Shown: in pieces, positions 26,796-37,100 of the stretch
Layout: each line of letters begins with the position of its first letter
How positions within the stretch are numbered: position 1 is the first letter of the stretch
Assembly: GCA_964642855.1 (NCBI GenBank)
Contig: CAZXSK010000014.1
Coordinates: forward strand, 3,668 to 67,667
DNA length: 64,000 nucleotides
Origin: CAZXSK01 sp964642855
GTDB taxonomy: Bacteria > Planctomycetota > Phycisphaerae > SM23-33
Reading direction: 5' to 3'
Made by a program: the position numbers and the translations under genes
The notes under the pieces: model-generated
Told to the model about the DNA's origin: nothing
Database searches by the model: none
The model's input: only the letters and a program-made list of their open reading frames with translations

Positions 26796-27254
26796 TCAGT
26801 CTTTGGTTCGGATGCCGACTTTCTGCAGGCCGTAAAGCTGGCAGAGATCGACAATCTTGGCTACGTGCTTCATGCTCGTGTTGGTGTCGCAGTCGATGCG
26901 AATCCGCGCATCGGGGGATGTTTCGCGCACCTTCTGCAGGAGCTTGTGAAGCCGCTCGTTAGAGACCACCGAATCGTGCTTGATGCTGCCGCCCATTCGA
27001 ACGGCATCGCTCTTGATTCCTGCGGTATCCACGTAGACGTTCCCGGCCCGGTCGACGCTGACGATCAGCTCCTCGTTGGGGGCCTTGGCCTTGATCGCAG
27101 CCTCGGCTGACGGAAGCGTGATCGGCAGTTCCATGTGCGGCTTCTTCAGACTGGCGGTAACCAGGAAGAAGATCAGCAGCAGGAAGACGCAGTCGATCAT
27201 CGGCGTCATCGGGACATCGGGATCGTCACTCTCTTCTCGGCGTCGGAACATCAT
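26796..27254 (-). CDS. exbD: ExbD/TolR-family protein (set 2)
   Basis: 152 residues. The cytoplasmic N-terminus is followed by TPMIDCVFLLLIFFLVTA, the ExbD membrane helix with the proton-handling Asp D21. The periplasmic domain ends in the usual IVDLCQLYGLQKVGIRT. ExbD couples the proton flow of ExbB to a periplasmic partner. Two adjacent ATGs (27254 and 27251) follow GAGGAAG. The gene starts two bases after the ExbB stop. The reading frame does not run into the neighbouring N gap; it is a separate gene from exbB. Confidence 0.9.
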   Translation of the reverse strand: MMFRRREESDDPDVPMTPMIDCVFLLLIFFLVTASLKKPHMELPITLPSAEAAIKAKAPNEELIVSVDRAGNVYVDTAGIKSDAVRMGGSIKHDSVVSNERLHKLLQKVRETSPDARIRIDCDTNTSMKHVAKIVDLCQLYGLQKVGIRTKD

Positions 27255-27256
27255 GG

Positions 27257-27863
27257 TCAGTCTTCCTCCGTCGCCAGCAACCAGCTGCTCATCAGNNNNN
27301 NNNNNNNNNNNNNNNNNNNNNNNNNNNNNNNNNNNNNNNNNNNNNNNNNNNNNNNNNNNNNNNNNNNNNNNNNNNNNNNNNNNNNNNNNNNNNNNCACCG
27401 TCGCCATCTCGCCGATGGGGTTCTTGCGGTGACGAACGATGAAGGTGATCATCCTGCCCAGCGAACTGGACGGGTAAGGCCTGACGTCTTCCGGGGCGCC
27501 CTGTTCGTCAAGGATCCGCTCGTCGCCGCAAAGAGCACGGATATCCCGGTATCGGCCCTGCTTCCAGAGCTCCTTGGCCTGCTCGGCCAGACCCTTGGGC
27601 ACGATGGTCCTCTTGCGAAGACGAACCAGACGCTCCAGAACGAAAGTGAGCCCCATGATCGACAGGAAGCCGAGGAACCACATGGTCCGGCCGCCTCGTT
27701 CGAAGAACTCCATCACGCTCTCGACCGTGAACTCTCCAAGCACTCCACCTGTCGCCATCCCGACCGGCCCGGCGGGTACCTGTCCCGCCCCGGCCGTGGA
27801 AACCATCCCAAGCAGGACCAGAATCACACAAACCATGCCGATCTGCATTGCCACGTTCTTCAT
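27257..27863 (-). CDS. exbB: MotA/TolQ/ExbB-family protein (set 2), interrupted by assembly gap
   Basis: The first 156 residues are readable (27863 down to 27396): signal peptide-like start, membrane helix TMWFLGFLSIMGLTFVLERL and a cytoplasmic loop. After the gap the last 12 codons (LMSSWLLATEED) lead to a TGA at 27257-27259. The second and third membrane helices with the GLLGT signature should lie in the gap. Known sequence plus 100 N is not a multiple of three, so the gap length is nominal. ExbD starts two bases downstream. The paralogue at 32972 shows what is missing. Confidence 0.85.
27296..27395. other. Assembly gap (100 N)
   Basis: One hundred unknown bases inside the exbB gene of set 2. 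The length of 100 is a scaffolding convention and not a measured size. Confidence 1.
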
Positions 27864-28078
27864 TGCACGCCCTTCTCAGTTAATCCCTGGAGGCATTCCC
27901 CGCCGGCAGAACTTGCCTGGCACCGCGCCATATCGACGGGGGCTGGAAACTGGCCCTTCTAGCGTAACACCGAGCACGAAGAAGGGTGTCGCGACCGGAA
28001 GCGCACAAAAACGTTCTACCTCTACGAACGCCTACCAACGCCGCGCGCTGTCAGCAGGTTCATGACGGACGGACCGGC

Positions 28079-28864
28079 TCAGCCACCGGCCGGGTCCGGC
28101 TCCTGCGAGGGCTCGCCATTTCGCAGATACCGTGCAATCTCCCGGACCGGTGCGGTCCAGATCTGCTCCCGACGGTCCGTCAGCCAGGCGTAGAGCTTCT
28201 CCTGCTCGCCCGGAACAGAGAAGAGCTTGTGGGTTTCCTCCCCCACACCGTGGAAACAGAAGATCAACCACATGCCCTGCCCGACGGCTTGCTCGATCTG
28301 CTCCCGCCATTGATCGAACGACTGGCCGTCTCCCGAAACCGTGCCAAGGTTGCTGAAGTTCACGTTCGCCGGGTGCACCGGTCCTCGGACCTCGCCTCGG
28401 GCGGCGAGAAACATCTCCGAGATCATCGGTTCGAGACACACTGGCTCGATATCCGGGCCGATCGCGTTGTCATGACAGGTGTTGCCGAACGTGCGCTCGT
28501 CGAGTCCATCGATGATCTTCAGCAACCCGTTGGCAGCAAGCATTTCCTCTCGCCAGCGGGAAGGCGTGTACTCGCGAAGGTCGTACTTCAGCCAACCGGC
28601 CGTTCTGGCCTGCCCGCCGCGGCATGGATGGAAGAGGGAGTGGTTGCCCAACTCGTGGCCGGCGTCTGCCAGAAGCCGCCAAGGCCGGAGGTCCGCCCCG
28701 CGAAGCAGCACCGAGCCCGTGGGATAGAAGGTCCCGCACAGCCCGCAATCGGACATTGCAGGACCGACGAACTGGTGATGGCATACCAGACCATCGTCGT
28801 AAGTCAGGCTGACTGCACCCTCGCAACCGTCCGGCCAGGTGAAATCGTTTCTCCCTGCGCTCAT
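28079..28864 (-). CDS. Polysaccharide deacetylase (NodB fold)
   Basis: 261 residues. The NodB motifs are visible: LTYDDG, with the catalytic and metal-binding Asp pair, and the metal-binding HSLFH in GHELGNHSLFHP; FCFHGVG is a late motif that supplies a His. These carbohydrate esterase family 4 enzymes remove acetyl groups from N- or O-acetylated glycans. No signal peptide is evident from the ATG at 28864, so it may be cytoplasmic; an upstream TTG at 28903 does not add one. It is followed 39 bases later on the same strand by intergenic DNA leading into ExbB set 2. Confidence 0.8.
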   Translation of the reverse strand: MSAGRNDFTWPDGCEGAVSLTYDDGLVCHHQFVGPAMSDCGLCGTFYPTGSVLLRGADLRPWRLLADAGHELGNHSLFHPCRGGQARTAGWLKYDLREYTPSRWREEMLAANGLLKIIDGLDERTFGNTCHDNAIGPDIEPVCLEPMISEMFLAARGEVRGPVHPANVNFSNLGTVSGDGQSFDQWREQIEQAVGQGMWLIFCFHGVGEETHKLFSVPGEQEKLYAWLTDRREQIWTAPVREIARYLRNGEPSQEPDPAGG

Positions 28865-28903
28865 GTCTGCATTATCTGTTCCGCGGACGCCCGGAACAAC
28901 CAA

Positions 28904-29614
28904 CTACCCTGACGGTGCTCTCCACGCCCGATACGTCTGCCAGGCGCTGACGACAAGCAGCCAGACGATCACGCAGATCGCAAAGATCTTCTGCATGGTT
29001 GGCGCAGCGGGGGTCCATTCGCCCCCCAGCCAGAAGTGGTGGACATATTGGCTGAAGTGCACCCCTGCCGAAGCCAGCACCGTCAGGGCCCCGATGCCCA
29101 ACCACCGCGGAGCGGCCGGGTCGAGCAGACTCCCTCCGGTCAGAAGAACTGCCCCCAGGAGCCCGGGAACCGAAGCCAGTCCGATCGCAGCCATGTGTGC
29201 GAACTCCTGGGTGTCAGCCGGCGTCAGGGCAGTCGCCAGCATCCCGCCGACGGATAGCAGCCCGAGCAGTCGCACCCACCGTACCAGTCGCTTCCAGCGA
29301 GGCAGCAGATCCGGCGTCCGAAGCCAGAACAGACCGATCGCAGCGACAAGCGTCGACAGTCCCGCGCGAAATGCCCAACTTGACGCCGTGTTGAGCTGTC
29401 CATCGTAGGTAACCTGCCGGCCGAGATCGCTGAAACTGTTGGTCCAGAACGAATACCCTTCCCGGTCGGGCCGCCAGATGGTCCCGCCGGGGTACCAGAC
29501 CATCGCCGCAGCGGACAGAAGGACGAACGCGATCACCCCGGCCGAGACGAGCGGCCAGACTGCTTTCGGGTACATTCGCCCGCGTGACGAATTGGCAGGA
29601 ACGGAGCTGTTCAT
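28904..29614 (-). CDS. Multi-pass membrane protein, tentative DUF998-like
   Basis: 236 residues with six hydrophobic helices. The first loop has FWTNSFSDLGR, resembling the N-x-x-S-x-LG motif of DUF998 membrane proteins. Function of this family is unknown. The ATG at 29614 is preferred because the upstream in-frame extension is not protein-like. The polysaccharide deacetylase gene follows at 39 bases on the same strand, so they may be co-transcribed. Divergent to the large TPR gene. Confidence 0.6.
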   Translation of the reverse strand: MNSSVPANSSRGRMYPKAVWPLVSAGVIAFVLLSAAAMVWYPGGTIWRPDREGYSFWTNSFSDLGRQVTYDGQLNTASSWAFRAGLSTLVAAIGLFWLRTPDLLPRWKRLVRWVRLLGLLSVGGMLATALTPADTQEFAHMAAIGLASVPGLLGAVLLTGGSLLDPAAPRWLGIGALTVLASAGVHFSQYVHHFWLGGEWTPAAPTMQKIFAICVIVWLLVVSAWQTYRAWRAPSG

Positions 29615-29673
29615 GGTAGTTGTGCAACGAGGAGGTGGCGGATCCAACCGAAACACCTCGCTGGAGTCGCTGT

Positions 29674-29679
29674 TATAAT
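29674..29679 (+). promoter_or_regulatory. Possible -10 element for the TPR gene
   Basis: A perfect TATAAT lies 97 bases before the ATG at 29777, in the divergent intergenic segment. No clear TTGACA is found at the right spacing, so it may serve a different sigma factor or be chance. Confidence 0.35.
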
Positions 29680-29776
29680 ACCGGTCGATCTGCGCCGGAC
29701 GACGATGATCTCCGATGATCGTGATAGGCGCACCCGGTGGAACGGCAACCTTACATGATGTCCGGGAATACCCATA

Positions 29777-32700
29777 ATGACCAAGATTCTCCGATCGACG
29801 CAACTCGTGCTGCTGGTTTCCACGCTTGTCTTCACTGGGTTTTCACCCGTCCAGGCTGACGATGAGAGGGTGGATGCAGCTACCAAGAAGCTCATGGCCG
29901 CCCAAGGCCTGTACCAACGGGAACTGTTCGAACTGGCCGCCGGAGAATACGAGGAATTCCTCGACAAGTACGGCAAACACAAACTCGCACCACTGGCCAA
30001 CTATGGCTTGGGGCTCTGCCGGTATCGCCTGGAGACCTACGACCAGGCTGTCAAGCTGCTGGCCCCGCTGGCCGGGGACAAGGACTTCGACCATCGCGAA
30101 CCGGCGCTGGCGGTTCTGGGGCACAGCTACATGCAGTTGGACAAGCCCAAGGAAGCGCTCGAATGCTTCGACGCCATACTGAAGCACTATAAGGACGGCA
30201 AGTACGTCGAGCTGGCCCGCCTGAATCGAGGGCAGGCGCTTTATCTGCTGGACAGGCCCAAAGAGGCCAAGGAAGCCTGCGAGGACTTCCTCAAACGCTA
30301 CGAGGAGTCCGGGCGACGAGACTCGGCGGAGTACTTCCTGGCGATATCGCAGGCTGCATTGGGTGAGCATGGCCCGGCAGCCAAGACACTGGTGGCGTTA
30401 CTGAAAACGTATAAGGACAGCCCCTACCAACTGGACGCGAGGCTTCAACTCGGACACTGCCTCGTGGCGATGGACAAGTACCAAGCCGCCCGCAAGGAGT
30501 ACCAGGACTTCCTGGAAAATGCTCCGGATGACAGGAAGGCCGAGGGCAAGTACTTCCTCGGCGTTGCAATGCACAAGGAAGACAAACTCGACGACGCCGC
30601 CAAGGCGCTCCGCGAGGCCATGGAGAAGCACGGCAAGGGGGAGTACACCAGGCGGGCCAGGCTGCGGCTGGGCATCGTGCTGCTGGACCACCAGGAAGTC
30701 GATCAGGCTCGGAAATTGCTCGAACGCGTTGCCAAAGACGACGAGGCCCGTCGGCAGACGGCCCGTTACTACCTCGCCCGCTGCGACATGGCTGAAGGCA
30801 AGTACGAGGACGCCCGCAAGACGCTTACAGAGTTGTCCAAGGTCAAGCTCAAGGCGGGCAACCTCGACGAGGTCTTGTACCACCGGGCGGTCTGCGCGAT
30901 GGCGCTGGAGCAGTTCGGGGAGGCGGCGAAGGAATTTGCCGAGTTCCGTCAACTCTGGCCGAAGGCGCCGGAAGCCCCGGACGCAGCATACCGCCAAGCC
31001 TACTGCCTGTATCGCAAAGGCGACTACGACCTGTCCCGCAAGTTGTGCCGGAAGCTGCTTGAGACCGATCTGCCTGAATCGGTCGAGCGGGCGACCAGGG
31101 AGCTTCTCGGGGAGAACCTTTTCCTGCTGGAGCAGTACCAGGAGGCCGCCAAGACCTTCCTGCCCCTGGCCAGCAACGCTGAAGGGGTTCGCAAACTGGA
31201 GCTGATCCTGCGCATCGGCCAGTGCTACTACTATGGCGGCCAATACGATAAGGCCATCGAGACACTCACGCCACTGGCGATAAGCAAGCAGGCTCCCAAG
31301 AACCCCGACCTGTGGGAAGGCGCCCTGCTGTTGGGCGATGCCCAGCTCAAGGCCGGCCAGAATCCGCAGGCAGTCAAAAGCCTCGAATTGTATCTCACGG
31401 CGGCCAAGAGTAAACAGAATGAGGCGCGTCTGAAGCTGGCACTTGCCCAGCAGCGAGACGATCAGATCTCTGAAGCGATCGATACCCTCGAGGAACTCAC
31501 CGGGGAGGACAGCAACGACTCGTGGGTGGTACGGGGCAAGCTCCAGCTGGGGCAGATCTACTACGACAAACAGAAACTCGACGAAGCCGCCAAGCTGCTC
31601 CAGGGCGTCATCAAGGCCGATCCCGAGAAGTCGCTGGCCGTTCCGGCGCGTTACCTGCTGGCGTGGATCGAGATGGAACAGGGCGATTTCGGGAAGGCAG
31701 CCGATCGATTCGGCGGGATCGCCAAGGACTATCCCGAAAGCAACCGTTCCGCCGACGCCGCCTTCCAGCAGGCGGTCTGCCTGGAAAAAGCCGGTAACAG
31801 CAAGGACGCCCTCAAGCTGCTGGACGGCTACACGGAAAAATACCCCGACAGTGACCATGAGCTCGAGGTCCCTTACCTCATGGCTGTCTGTCTCACGCAG
31901 GTGAACCGGCACAAGGATGCCGCCAAGATCCTGGAGGTCCTCGCAAAGGACAAAAAGGCCCGCTCGGGCGCGGTGCTGTACAAGCTCGCATGGGCATACC
32001 GCTCGACCGATCGGAAAGATCGTGCGGTCGAGGTGTACGGGAAACTGATCGACGAGTTCCCGAAGGATTCGTTCGCTCCGCACGCGAGGGCAGAACTGGC
32101 CGGACTGATGTACATCGACGAGCAGTACAAGAAAGCCGCTGAACTGCTGGAACACGTCATCGCAGACAAATCCGCAGCCAGCGAGTTGCTGCCCGTCTCG
32201 CTCTACCGCCTGGGCAGTTGCTACGAGAAACTCGGGAACTACCGCAAGGCCTCGGAAGTGTTCGGTGTATTCCGCAAGGCCCTGACCGACCATTCGCTCG
32301 CTCCGTCGGCTCTCTACCGTGCCGGAGTCGCAGCGGTCAATGCCGAACAGTACAAAGCCGCCAGGGAGTATTTTCAGACCGTCGCCGACAAGTTCAAAAA
32401 GGACGATCTGGCAGCCCCGGCAGAACTGAAAATCGGCGAAACTTACAACGAGGAAGGCAACTACGACAAGGCGGCGGAAGCGTACGCCGAGTTCCTCAAG
32501 AAGCGTCCTGATTACAAGTACAAGTACCTCGCTCAATTCGGCTTGGGCTGGGCAATGGAGAATCGCAAGAAATACGACGAGGCCCGCAAGTGGTACGAGA
32601 AGGTCGTGGAGGATCACGACGGCCAGACCGCTGCCCGGGCGCGTTTCCAGATCGGCGAATGCTATTTCGCGGAAGGCAACTACAAAAAGGCAGCCACCGA

Positions 32701-32890
32701 GCTTCTGAAGGTGGACATCGTCTACGACTACCCCAAGTGGGGCGCCCGGGCGCTCTACGAAGCCGGACGGGCCTTCGAAGCTCTCAAGGAATATGGCAAG
32801 GCCCGCAAGCAGTACGAGCTGTGCGTCAAGAAGTACAAGGGAACCACCCCGGCAGCGCTGTCCCAGAAGCAATTGGACGCGATGGACTGA
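29777..32890 (+). CDS. Large exported TPR protein (YbgF/BamD-like repeats)
   Basis: 1037 residues. Signal peptide (about 1-27, ending VQADD), then about 25 tetratricopeptide-type repeats over the whole length, with units such as YEEFLDKYGKHKLAPLANYG, ALYLLDRPKEAKEACEDFL and FQIGECYFAEGNYKKAATEL. The repeat style is that of CpoB/YbgF and BamD, periplasmic TPR proteins of the Tol and Bam systems. Because the ExbB/ExbD set 3 genes follow after 81 bases, a scaffolding role for that complex is likely. No catalytic domain. Confidence 0.85.
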   Translation: MTKILRSTQLVLLVSTLVFTGFSPVQADDERVDAATKKLMAAQGLYQRELFELAAGEYEEFLDKYGKHKLAPLANYGLGLCRYRLETYDQAVKLLAPLAGDKDFDHREPALAVLGHSYMQLDKPKEALECFDAILKHYKDGKYVELARLNRGQALYLLDRPKEAKEACEDFLKRYEESGRRDSAEYFLAISQAALGEHGPAAKTLVALLKTYKDSPYQLDARLQLGHCLVAMDKYQAARKEYQDFLENAPDDRKAEGKYFLGVAMHKEDKLDDAAKALREAMEKHGKGEYTRRARLRLGIVLLDHQEVDQARKLLERVAKDDEARRQTARYYLARCDMAEGKYEDARKTLTELSKVKLKAGNLDEVLYHRAVCAMALEQFGEAAKEFAEFRQLWPKAPEAPDAAYRQAYCLYRKGDYDLSRKLCRKLLETDLPESVERATRELLGENLFLLEQYQEAAKTFLPLASNAEGVRKLELILRIGQCYYYGGQYDKAIETLTPLAISKQAPKNPDLWEGALLLGDAQLKAGQNPQAVKSLELYLTAAKSKQNEARLKLALAQQRDDQISEAIDTLEELTGEDSNDSWVVRGKLQLGQIYYDKQKLDEAAKLLQGVIKADPEKSLAVPARYLLAWIEMEQGDFGKAADRFGGIAKDYPESNRSADAAFQQAVCLEKAGNSKDALKLLDGYTEKYPDSDHELEVPYLMAVCLTQVNRHKDAAKILEVLAKDKKARSGAVLYKLAWAYRSTDRKDRAVEVYGKLIDEFPKDSFAPHARAELAGLMYIDEQYKKAAELLEHVIADKSAASELLPVSLYRLGSCYEKLGNYRKASEVFGVFRKALTDHSLAPSALYRAGVAAVNAEQYKAAREYFQTVADKFKKDDLAAPAELKIGETYNEEGNYDKAAEAYAEFLKKRPDYKYKYLAQFGLGWAMENRKKYDEARKWYEKVVEDHDGQTAARARFQIGECYFAEGNYKKAATELLKVDIVYDYPKWGARALYEAGRAFEALKEYGKARKQYELCVKKYKGTTPAALSQKQLDAMD

Positions 32891-32971
32891 TTTGACGCGC
32901 AACCGGCCCGAGGCTTCTGGTCTTCAGGCTGGAACGCTCTCTCGAAGCGACCACGACAAAAGGAGAAACCA

Positions 32972-33739
32972 GTGAGGTACCTCGGCTACCTGCTGCGCAG
33001 AGTTCCATCCTGGCTGATCGTCGCGTTCGTTGTAGCTTCCGCGGGCACGCTGACCGCCGCCTGGGGAGCCGACGGCCAGGATGACACCGGCCAGACGAAG
33101 ATGTCGCTGCTGGAACTGCTGCTGAAAGGCAAGTGGTTCATGGTGCCCATCGGCCTGTGCAGCCTGCTCGGGCTGGCGCTGATCATCGAACGCCTCATCG
33201 CGGTCCGCCGATCGGCTGTAACGCCCGTGGGCTTCGTCCGGGGGTTGGAAGAGGTCCTCCAGAACCACGACCGCTTCGCCGCGATGCAGTACTGCCGGGA
33301 GAACGGCTCGCCGATCGCTCGGGTCACCCAGGCCGGGCTTCGCAGGCAACCCAAGGGCGACCAGGCCGTCGAAGAAGCCATCAGCAACGCCGGCGGTAGC
33401 GAGGTCGCCAAGCTCCGCCGGAACCTCCGGCTGCTGTACGGTGTCTCTGCGGTAGCTCCCATGCTCGGGCTACTCGGAACCGTCTGGGGCATGATTGAAG
33501 CGTTTCAGGTAGCCTCGGCGATCGGCCTGGGACGGGCAGAGAAACTCGCCACCGGCATCTACGAAGCGCTGGTCACCACCTTCGCCGGACTGACCGTCGC
33601 GATTCCCACGCTGATCTTCTACTACTACTTCCAGAGCAAGATCGACCGGATCGTCACGGAAATGGATGACGTGTCCACCTATCTCGTAGAGGAGTATCTC
33701 GGGGAAGCCCCCGCCCCGCCACAGCCGGAGGAGGTGTAG
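32972..33739 (+). CDS. exbB: MotA/TolQ/ExbB-family proton channel protein (set 3)
   Basis: 255 residues, a normal length. An extra N-terminal hydrophobic segment (about 13-32) looks like a signal peptide, as in several planctomycete ExbB proteins. Membrane helices follow at about 53-72, 158-178 and 200-222. The family signature MLGLLGTVWGMIEAF is intact, and so is ALVTTFAGLTVAIPT. It starts with GTG behind AAAGGAG. The exbD gene begins one base after its stop. Together they use the proton-motive force to drive the large downstream protein or another TonB-like partner. Confidence 0.9.
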   Translation: MRYLGYLLRRVPSWLIVAFVVASAGTLTAAWGADGQDDTGQTKMSLLELLLKGKWFMVPIGLCSLLGLALIIERLIAVRRSAVTPVGFVRGLEEVLQNHDRFAAMQYCRENGSPIARVTQAGLRRQPKGDQAVEEAISNAGGSEVAKLRRNLRLLYGVSAVAPMLGLLGTVWGMIEAFQVASAIGLGRAEKLATGIYEALVTTFAGLTVAIPTLIFYYYFQSKIDRIVTEMDDVSTYLVEEYLGEAPAPPQPEEV

Positions 33740-33740
33740 C

Positions 33741-34175
33741 GTGGCCATCCGCGACCCCCAGCCGCAGGGCGAGGAGCCGATCAACCTCATGCCTTTGATC
33801 GACATGGTGTTCCTGCTGTTGATCTTCTTCCTGGTAGCGACCACCTTCACCCAGCAGGAGCGCGAGCTGACAATCCAGCTTCCGGGCACGCGGTCTCTCA
33901 GGCCGATGTCCGCCCCGCCCCCGCAGATGATCATCAACATCTCCGACCAGGGACAGATCAAGGTGGGCGGGCAGGTCTACAATGCAACGCAGCTGGAAGA
34001 AATGCTTCAGACCGTCGCCCGCGATGAGCCCGAACGCGAGGTGCTGATCCGTGCAGACGCCGACAGCCCCCACCGCCATTTCGCAGGCGTTGCGAATCTG
34101 TGCATCCGGGCAGGCATCCGCAAGGCCAATATCGGGTACATCGTCAAAGACCCGCAGATCGTTCCGGGCACCTGA
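33741..34175 (+). CDS. exbD: ExbD/TolR-family protein (set 3)
   Basis: 144 residues. Membrane helix NLMPLIDMVFLLLIFFLVA with the functional Asp at D21, then the periplasmic domain ending IRKANIGYIV, as in ExbD. It begins with GTG one base after the exbB stop and is followed after 20 bases by the PD40/toroid gene, indicating one operon (TPR-ExbB-ExbD-PD40 protein). Confidence 0.9.
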   Translation: MAIRDPQPQGEEPINLMPLIDMVFLLLIFFLVATTFTQQERELTIQLPGTRSLRPMSAPPPQMIINISDQGQIKVGGQVYNATQLEEMLQTVARDEPEREVLIRADADSPHRHFAGVANLCIRAGIRKANIGYIVKDPQIVPGT

Positions 34176-34195
34176 TCTTTTTTCCCCCGCAAACC

Positions 34196-37100
34196 ATGGA
34201 CAGACCCAAGGACAAGACCGACACACCCAGCCGCCTGGGCATGTGGATCGCTGCCTGGACCTCCCTGGCGCTGGTGCTCGTAGCAGCAGCGGCGCTCGGG
34301 GGATACGTCTGGGCAGGGCAGCGCGTCTGGACCGACGCCGCAGGTCGACCCGTCGCTGACGGCTCGGCCCGGGTTCGTGACGTGGTCTGGGATCAACCCG
34401 TCGACCTCGGTCCGCCGGTCAACTCAGCCCGTATCGAGCAAGGTCCGTCCCTGTCCCTGGCCGAGGGAGAACTCTACTTCGCGCGGCAGAGCGCCGATGG
34501 CAACGGCATGGACCTGATGGTCTCTCAGCGAACCGAAAACGGCTGGGGGCAGCCCGAACGGCTGGAGCATGTGAACACGCCGTACGACGAAGTCGATCCG
34601 CGCGTAACTCCGGACGGTCGATGGCTGCTGCTGGCCTCCAACCGCCCGACCGCCGAAGGCGGGTACGACCTCTACGCCGCGCCCCGCACAGCGACCGGGT
34701 GGGATAAGCCCGTCAACCTCGGGCCCTCCGTCAATTCCGCCGCAGATGAACGCACCCCCTGCCAGATGCCCGACGGCAGCCTGGTCTTCGCCACCACGCG
34801 CGAGTCGCCCTCCCGAAATACAGGCGGCTGGGATTTGGTCATCGCCCCCCCCGTGAAGTCCGATTCGCCAAGGGAGTTCACGATGGCGTTTCTGCCAGCC
34901 CGGCTTCTCGCTGGCATCAACTCACCCTCCGACGAACTCGGTCCGGCCGTTACTGCCGAGGGAGACCTGCTGTACTTCGCGTCGGACAGGCCCGGTGGAC
35001 GAGGCAGGCTTGACCTGTACCGTGGACGAATCGACGGCCGCGTCATCCGGGATATCGAACATCTCGGCGACGGGATCAACGGCCCGGGCGACGAGACAAA
35101 CCCAACCGTAGCCCTTGCCGGACTCGGACTGATCTTCACAGCAAGCCCGGCTGACGGCAACGCACCGACAGATCTCATGCTCGTACGCTCCCGGGAGGTC
35201 TTTGCGGGACGGCGCGAGCGGGCACTGCCAAGACTGCATTGGAGCACCTGGGCGCTGGTTGTCGGCATCGCGATGCTGATCCCGCTGCTGCTGTTCCTCA
35301 AGGCTGCCGACTACAGACACTTCTCGCTTCTGCAGAAATGCGTCGCCCTGTCGGTGCTGGCCCATGTGCTGATCACTACGCTGCTGGGGTTCATGTTCGT
35401 CTCGGTAGAGGTCATCGACTACATCGCGGAAGAGGCCGGGCTGAAGTCGTCAGTGAATCTGGAGCTTTCGCGCGTCGCCCAGATGCGCAGCGAGATGCGC
35501 CGCATCAACACCGACCCGGTTCCGGTAACCGACCCCAGGCAAGCGGACCTCAAGCCTCTGGATACGGAGCTTGAACCTCGCTCGGCGCCCCAGCCTGCTG
35601 AACAGAAATTGCCCGAGTCCAAACCTGACGCATCGGTTCGCAATACGTCCGCACCCCCGATGCCTACCCACCGCAATCCACGTGATCTGTCCGAGCCGGA
35701 AGAGAAACCAAAGCCAACTGACCGGGAGCGACTGGATCCGGTCGTCGCTGCTCCCACGCCGATACGACGGGAGGAGCAGAGGCCTCGCACGCCGCAACAG
35801 CAACCGGAGCAACTTGCCAGCAAGGACGCGGAGATCAAGATCCAGCGTGCCACCACAGACGACATGGAAACCGTCGAACCCGTCGAGACTCGCAGGAAGG
35901 CCGACATCCAGGCTGCAGCTCCGCCAGCCCGACGCCCGCGGGAGATTGATCCGGACAAGCCTCCTGCCGAGATACCGACCCCCGCCATCCCCGTGGACAA
36001 CCAGACGATGAAGATCCGCCGAGTGCAAGGACAGGAGCCTAACGCCCCTGCCGAGCAGAACGCCCGCCTCGCCCAGGCGGAAGCCAGCCCGAATCTCGGC
36101 AACAGGCCCGCGACCGACGTCAGCGAGGACGCGGCCGAAGACGCCTCGCCCGCCCAACGTTCCCTCAAGCCCGCGCCCTCCTCCCGACGGAGACCTGAAG
36201 CAGACACCACGCCACAGCCGGATGTGCGCGTGGAGCTCGCCCAGATCGATCTGGAGGAACCCGCCGGCAAGGCAGCCGACTCCGAGCCGGTCGTACTGGC
36301 GGCTACCCGTCAACTCGAAACCGCAGACTCCGATGCCCCAGCCCGAGAGGGCCTCGCCCGCCTCGACGAGGACCTCCTGGCTGACATCAAGGCCGACGAC
36401 CTTCCGCTGAAGCGATCGGCTGAATCGCTGATCCGCCAGCCGGTGGCCGACCAAGCCCGCAAACCAGCAGCCGACGAAACCTCGCATGAGAAGACACCCA
36501 AGGCGGTCCTGCTGCCGATGGAAGGCAAGCTCGATCCCGGCAAGCTGGCTTCGCCTCCTGCGTTCGTCGAACGATCGGTCGAGATGAGGCCCAAGCTCAT
36601 CCGTAAGTTCGGAGGATCCGAGAAATCCGAAGCCGCTGTGGACCGGGCACTGAAATTCCTGGCCCGATCTCAGCAGAAAGACGGCCGCTGGACACGATTC
36701 GGAGACCGCCTGCCCAAACGCAATCGCAAGGAAACATCGGAAGCCGACAGCGCCCTCACCGGCCTCGCCGTGCTCTGCTTCCTGGCGAGGAACCATACGC
36801 ACGCCGACGAGGGCGAGTACCAGGAGACGGTCAACAGCGCCGTGAACTTCCTGGTCGAACAACAGGAATCGGACGGTGATCTCTCCGGCACGCGAAGCAA
36901 GAACTACCACATGTACAACCAGGGGATCGCAACGCTCGCCCTGGCCGAAGCCGCCGCGATGACCGGCGACTATACCCTTAAACAGGCCGCTCTCAAGGGC
37001 GCAAGGTACATCATCAAAGGTCAGACCCGCTCCACCGGAGGCTGGCGGTACCTGCCCAACTACCGCGACAGCGATACGAGCGTGTTTGGGTGGCAGGTGA

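Noticed and set aside
26796..27863. A single long ExbB-ExbD fusion protein across the N gap
   Set aside because: The frame is continuous only because N is neutral. A TGA at 27257-27259 in the exbB frame and the ATG at 27254 show two genes.
30398..32902. 834-codon minus-strand frame opposite the TPR gene
   Set aside because: A shadow of the regular TPR repeats on the plus strand; no start site or motif of its own.
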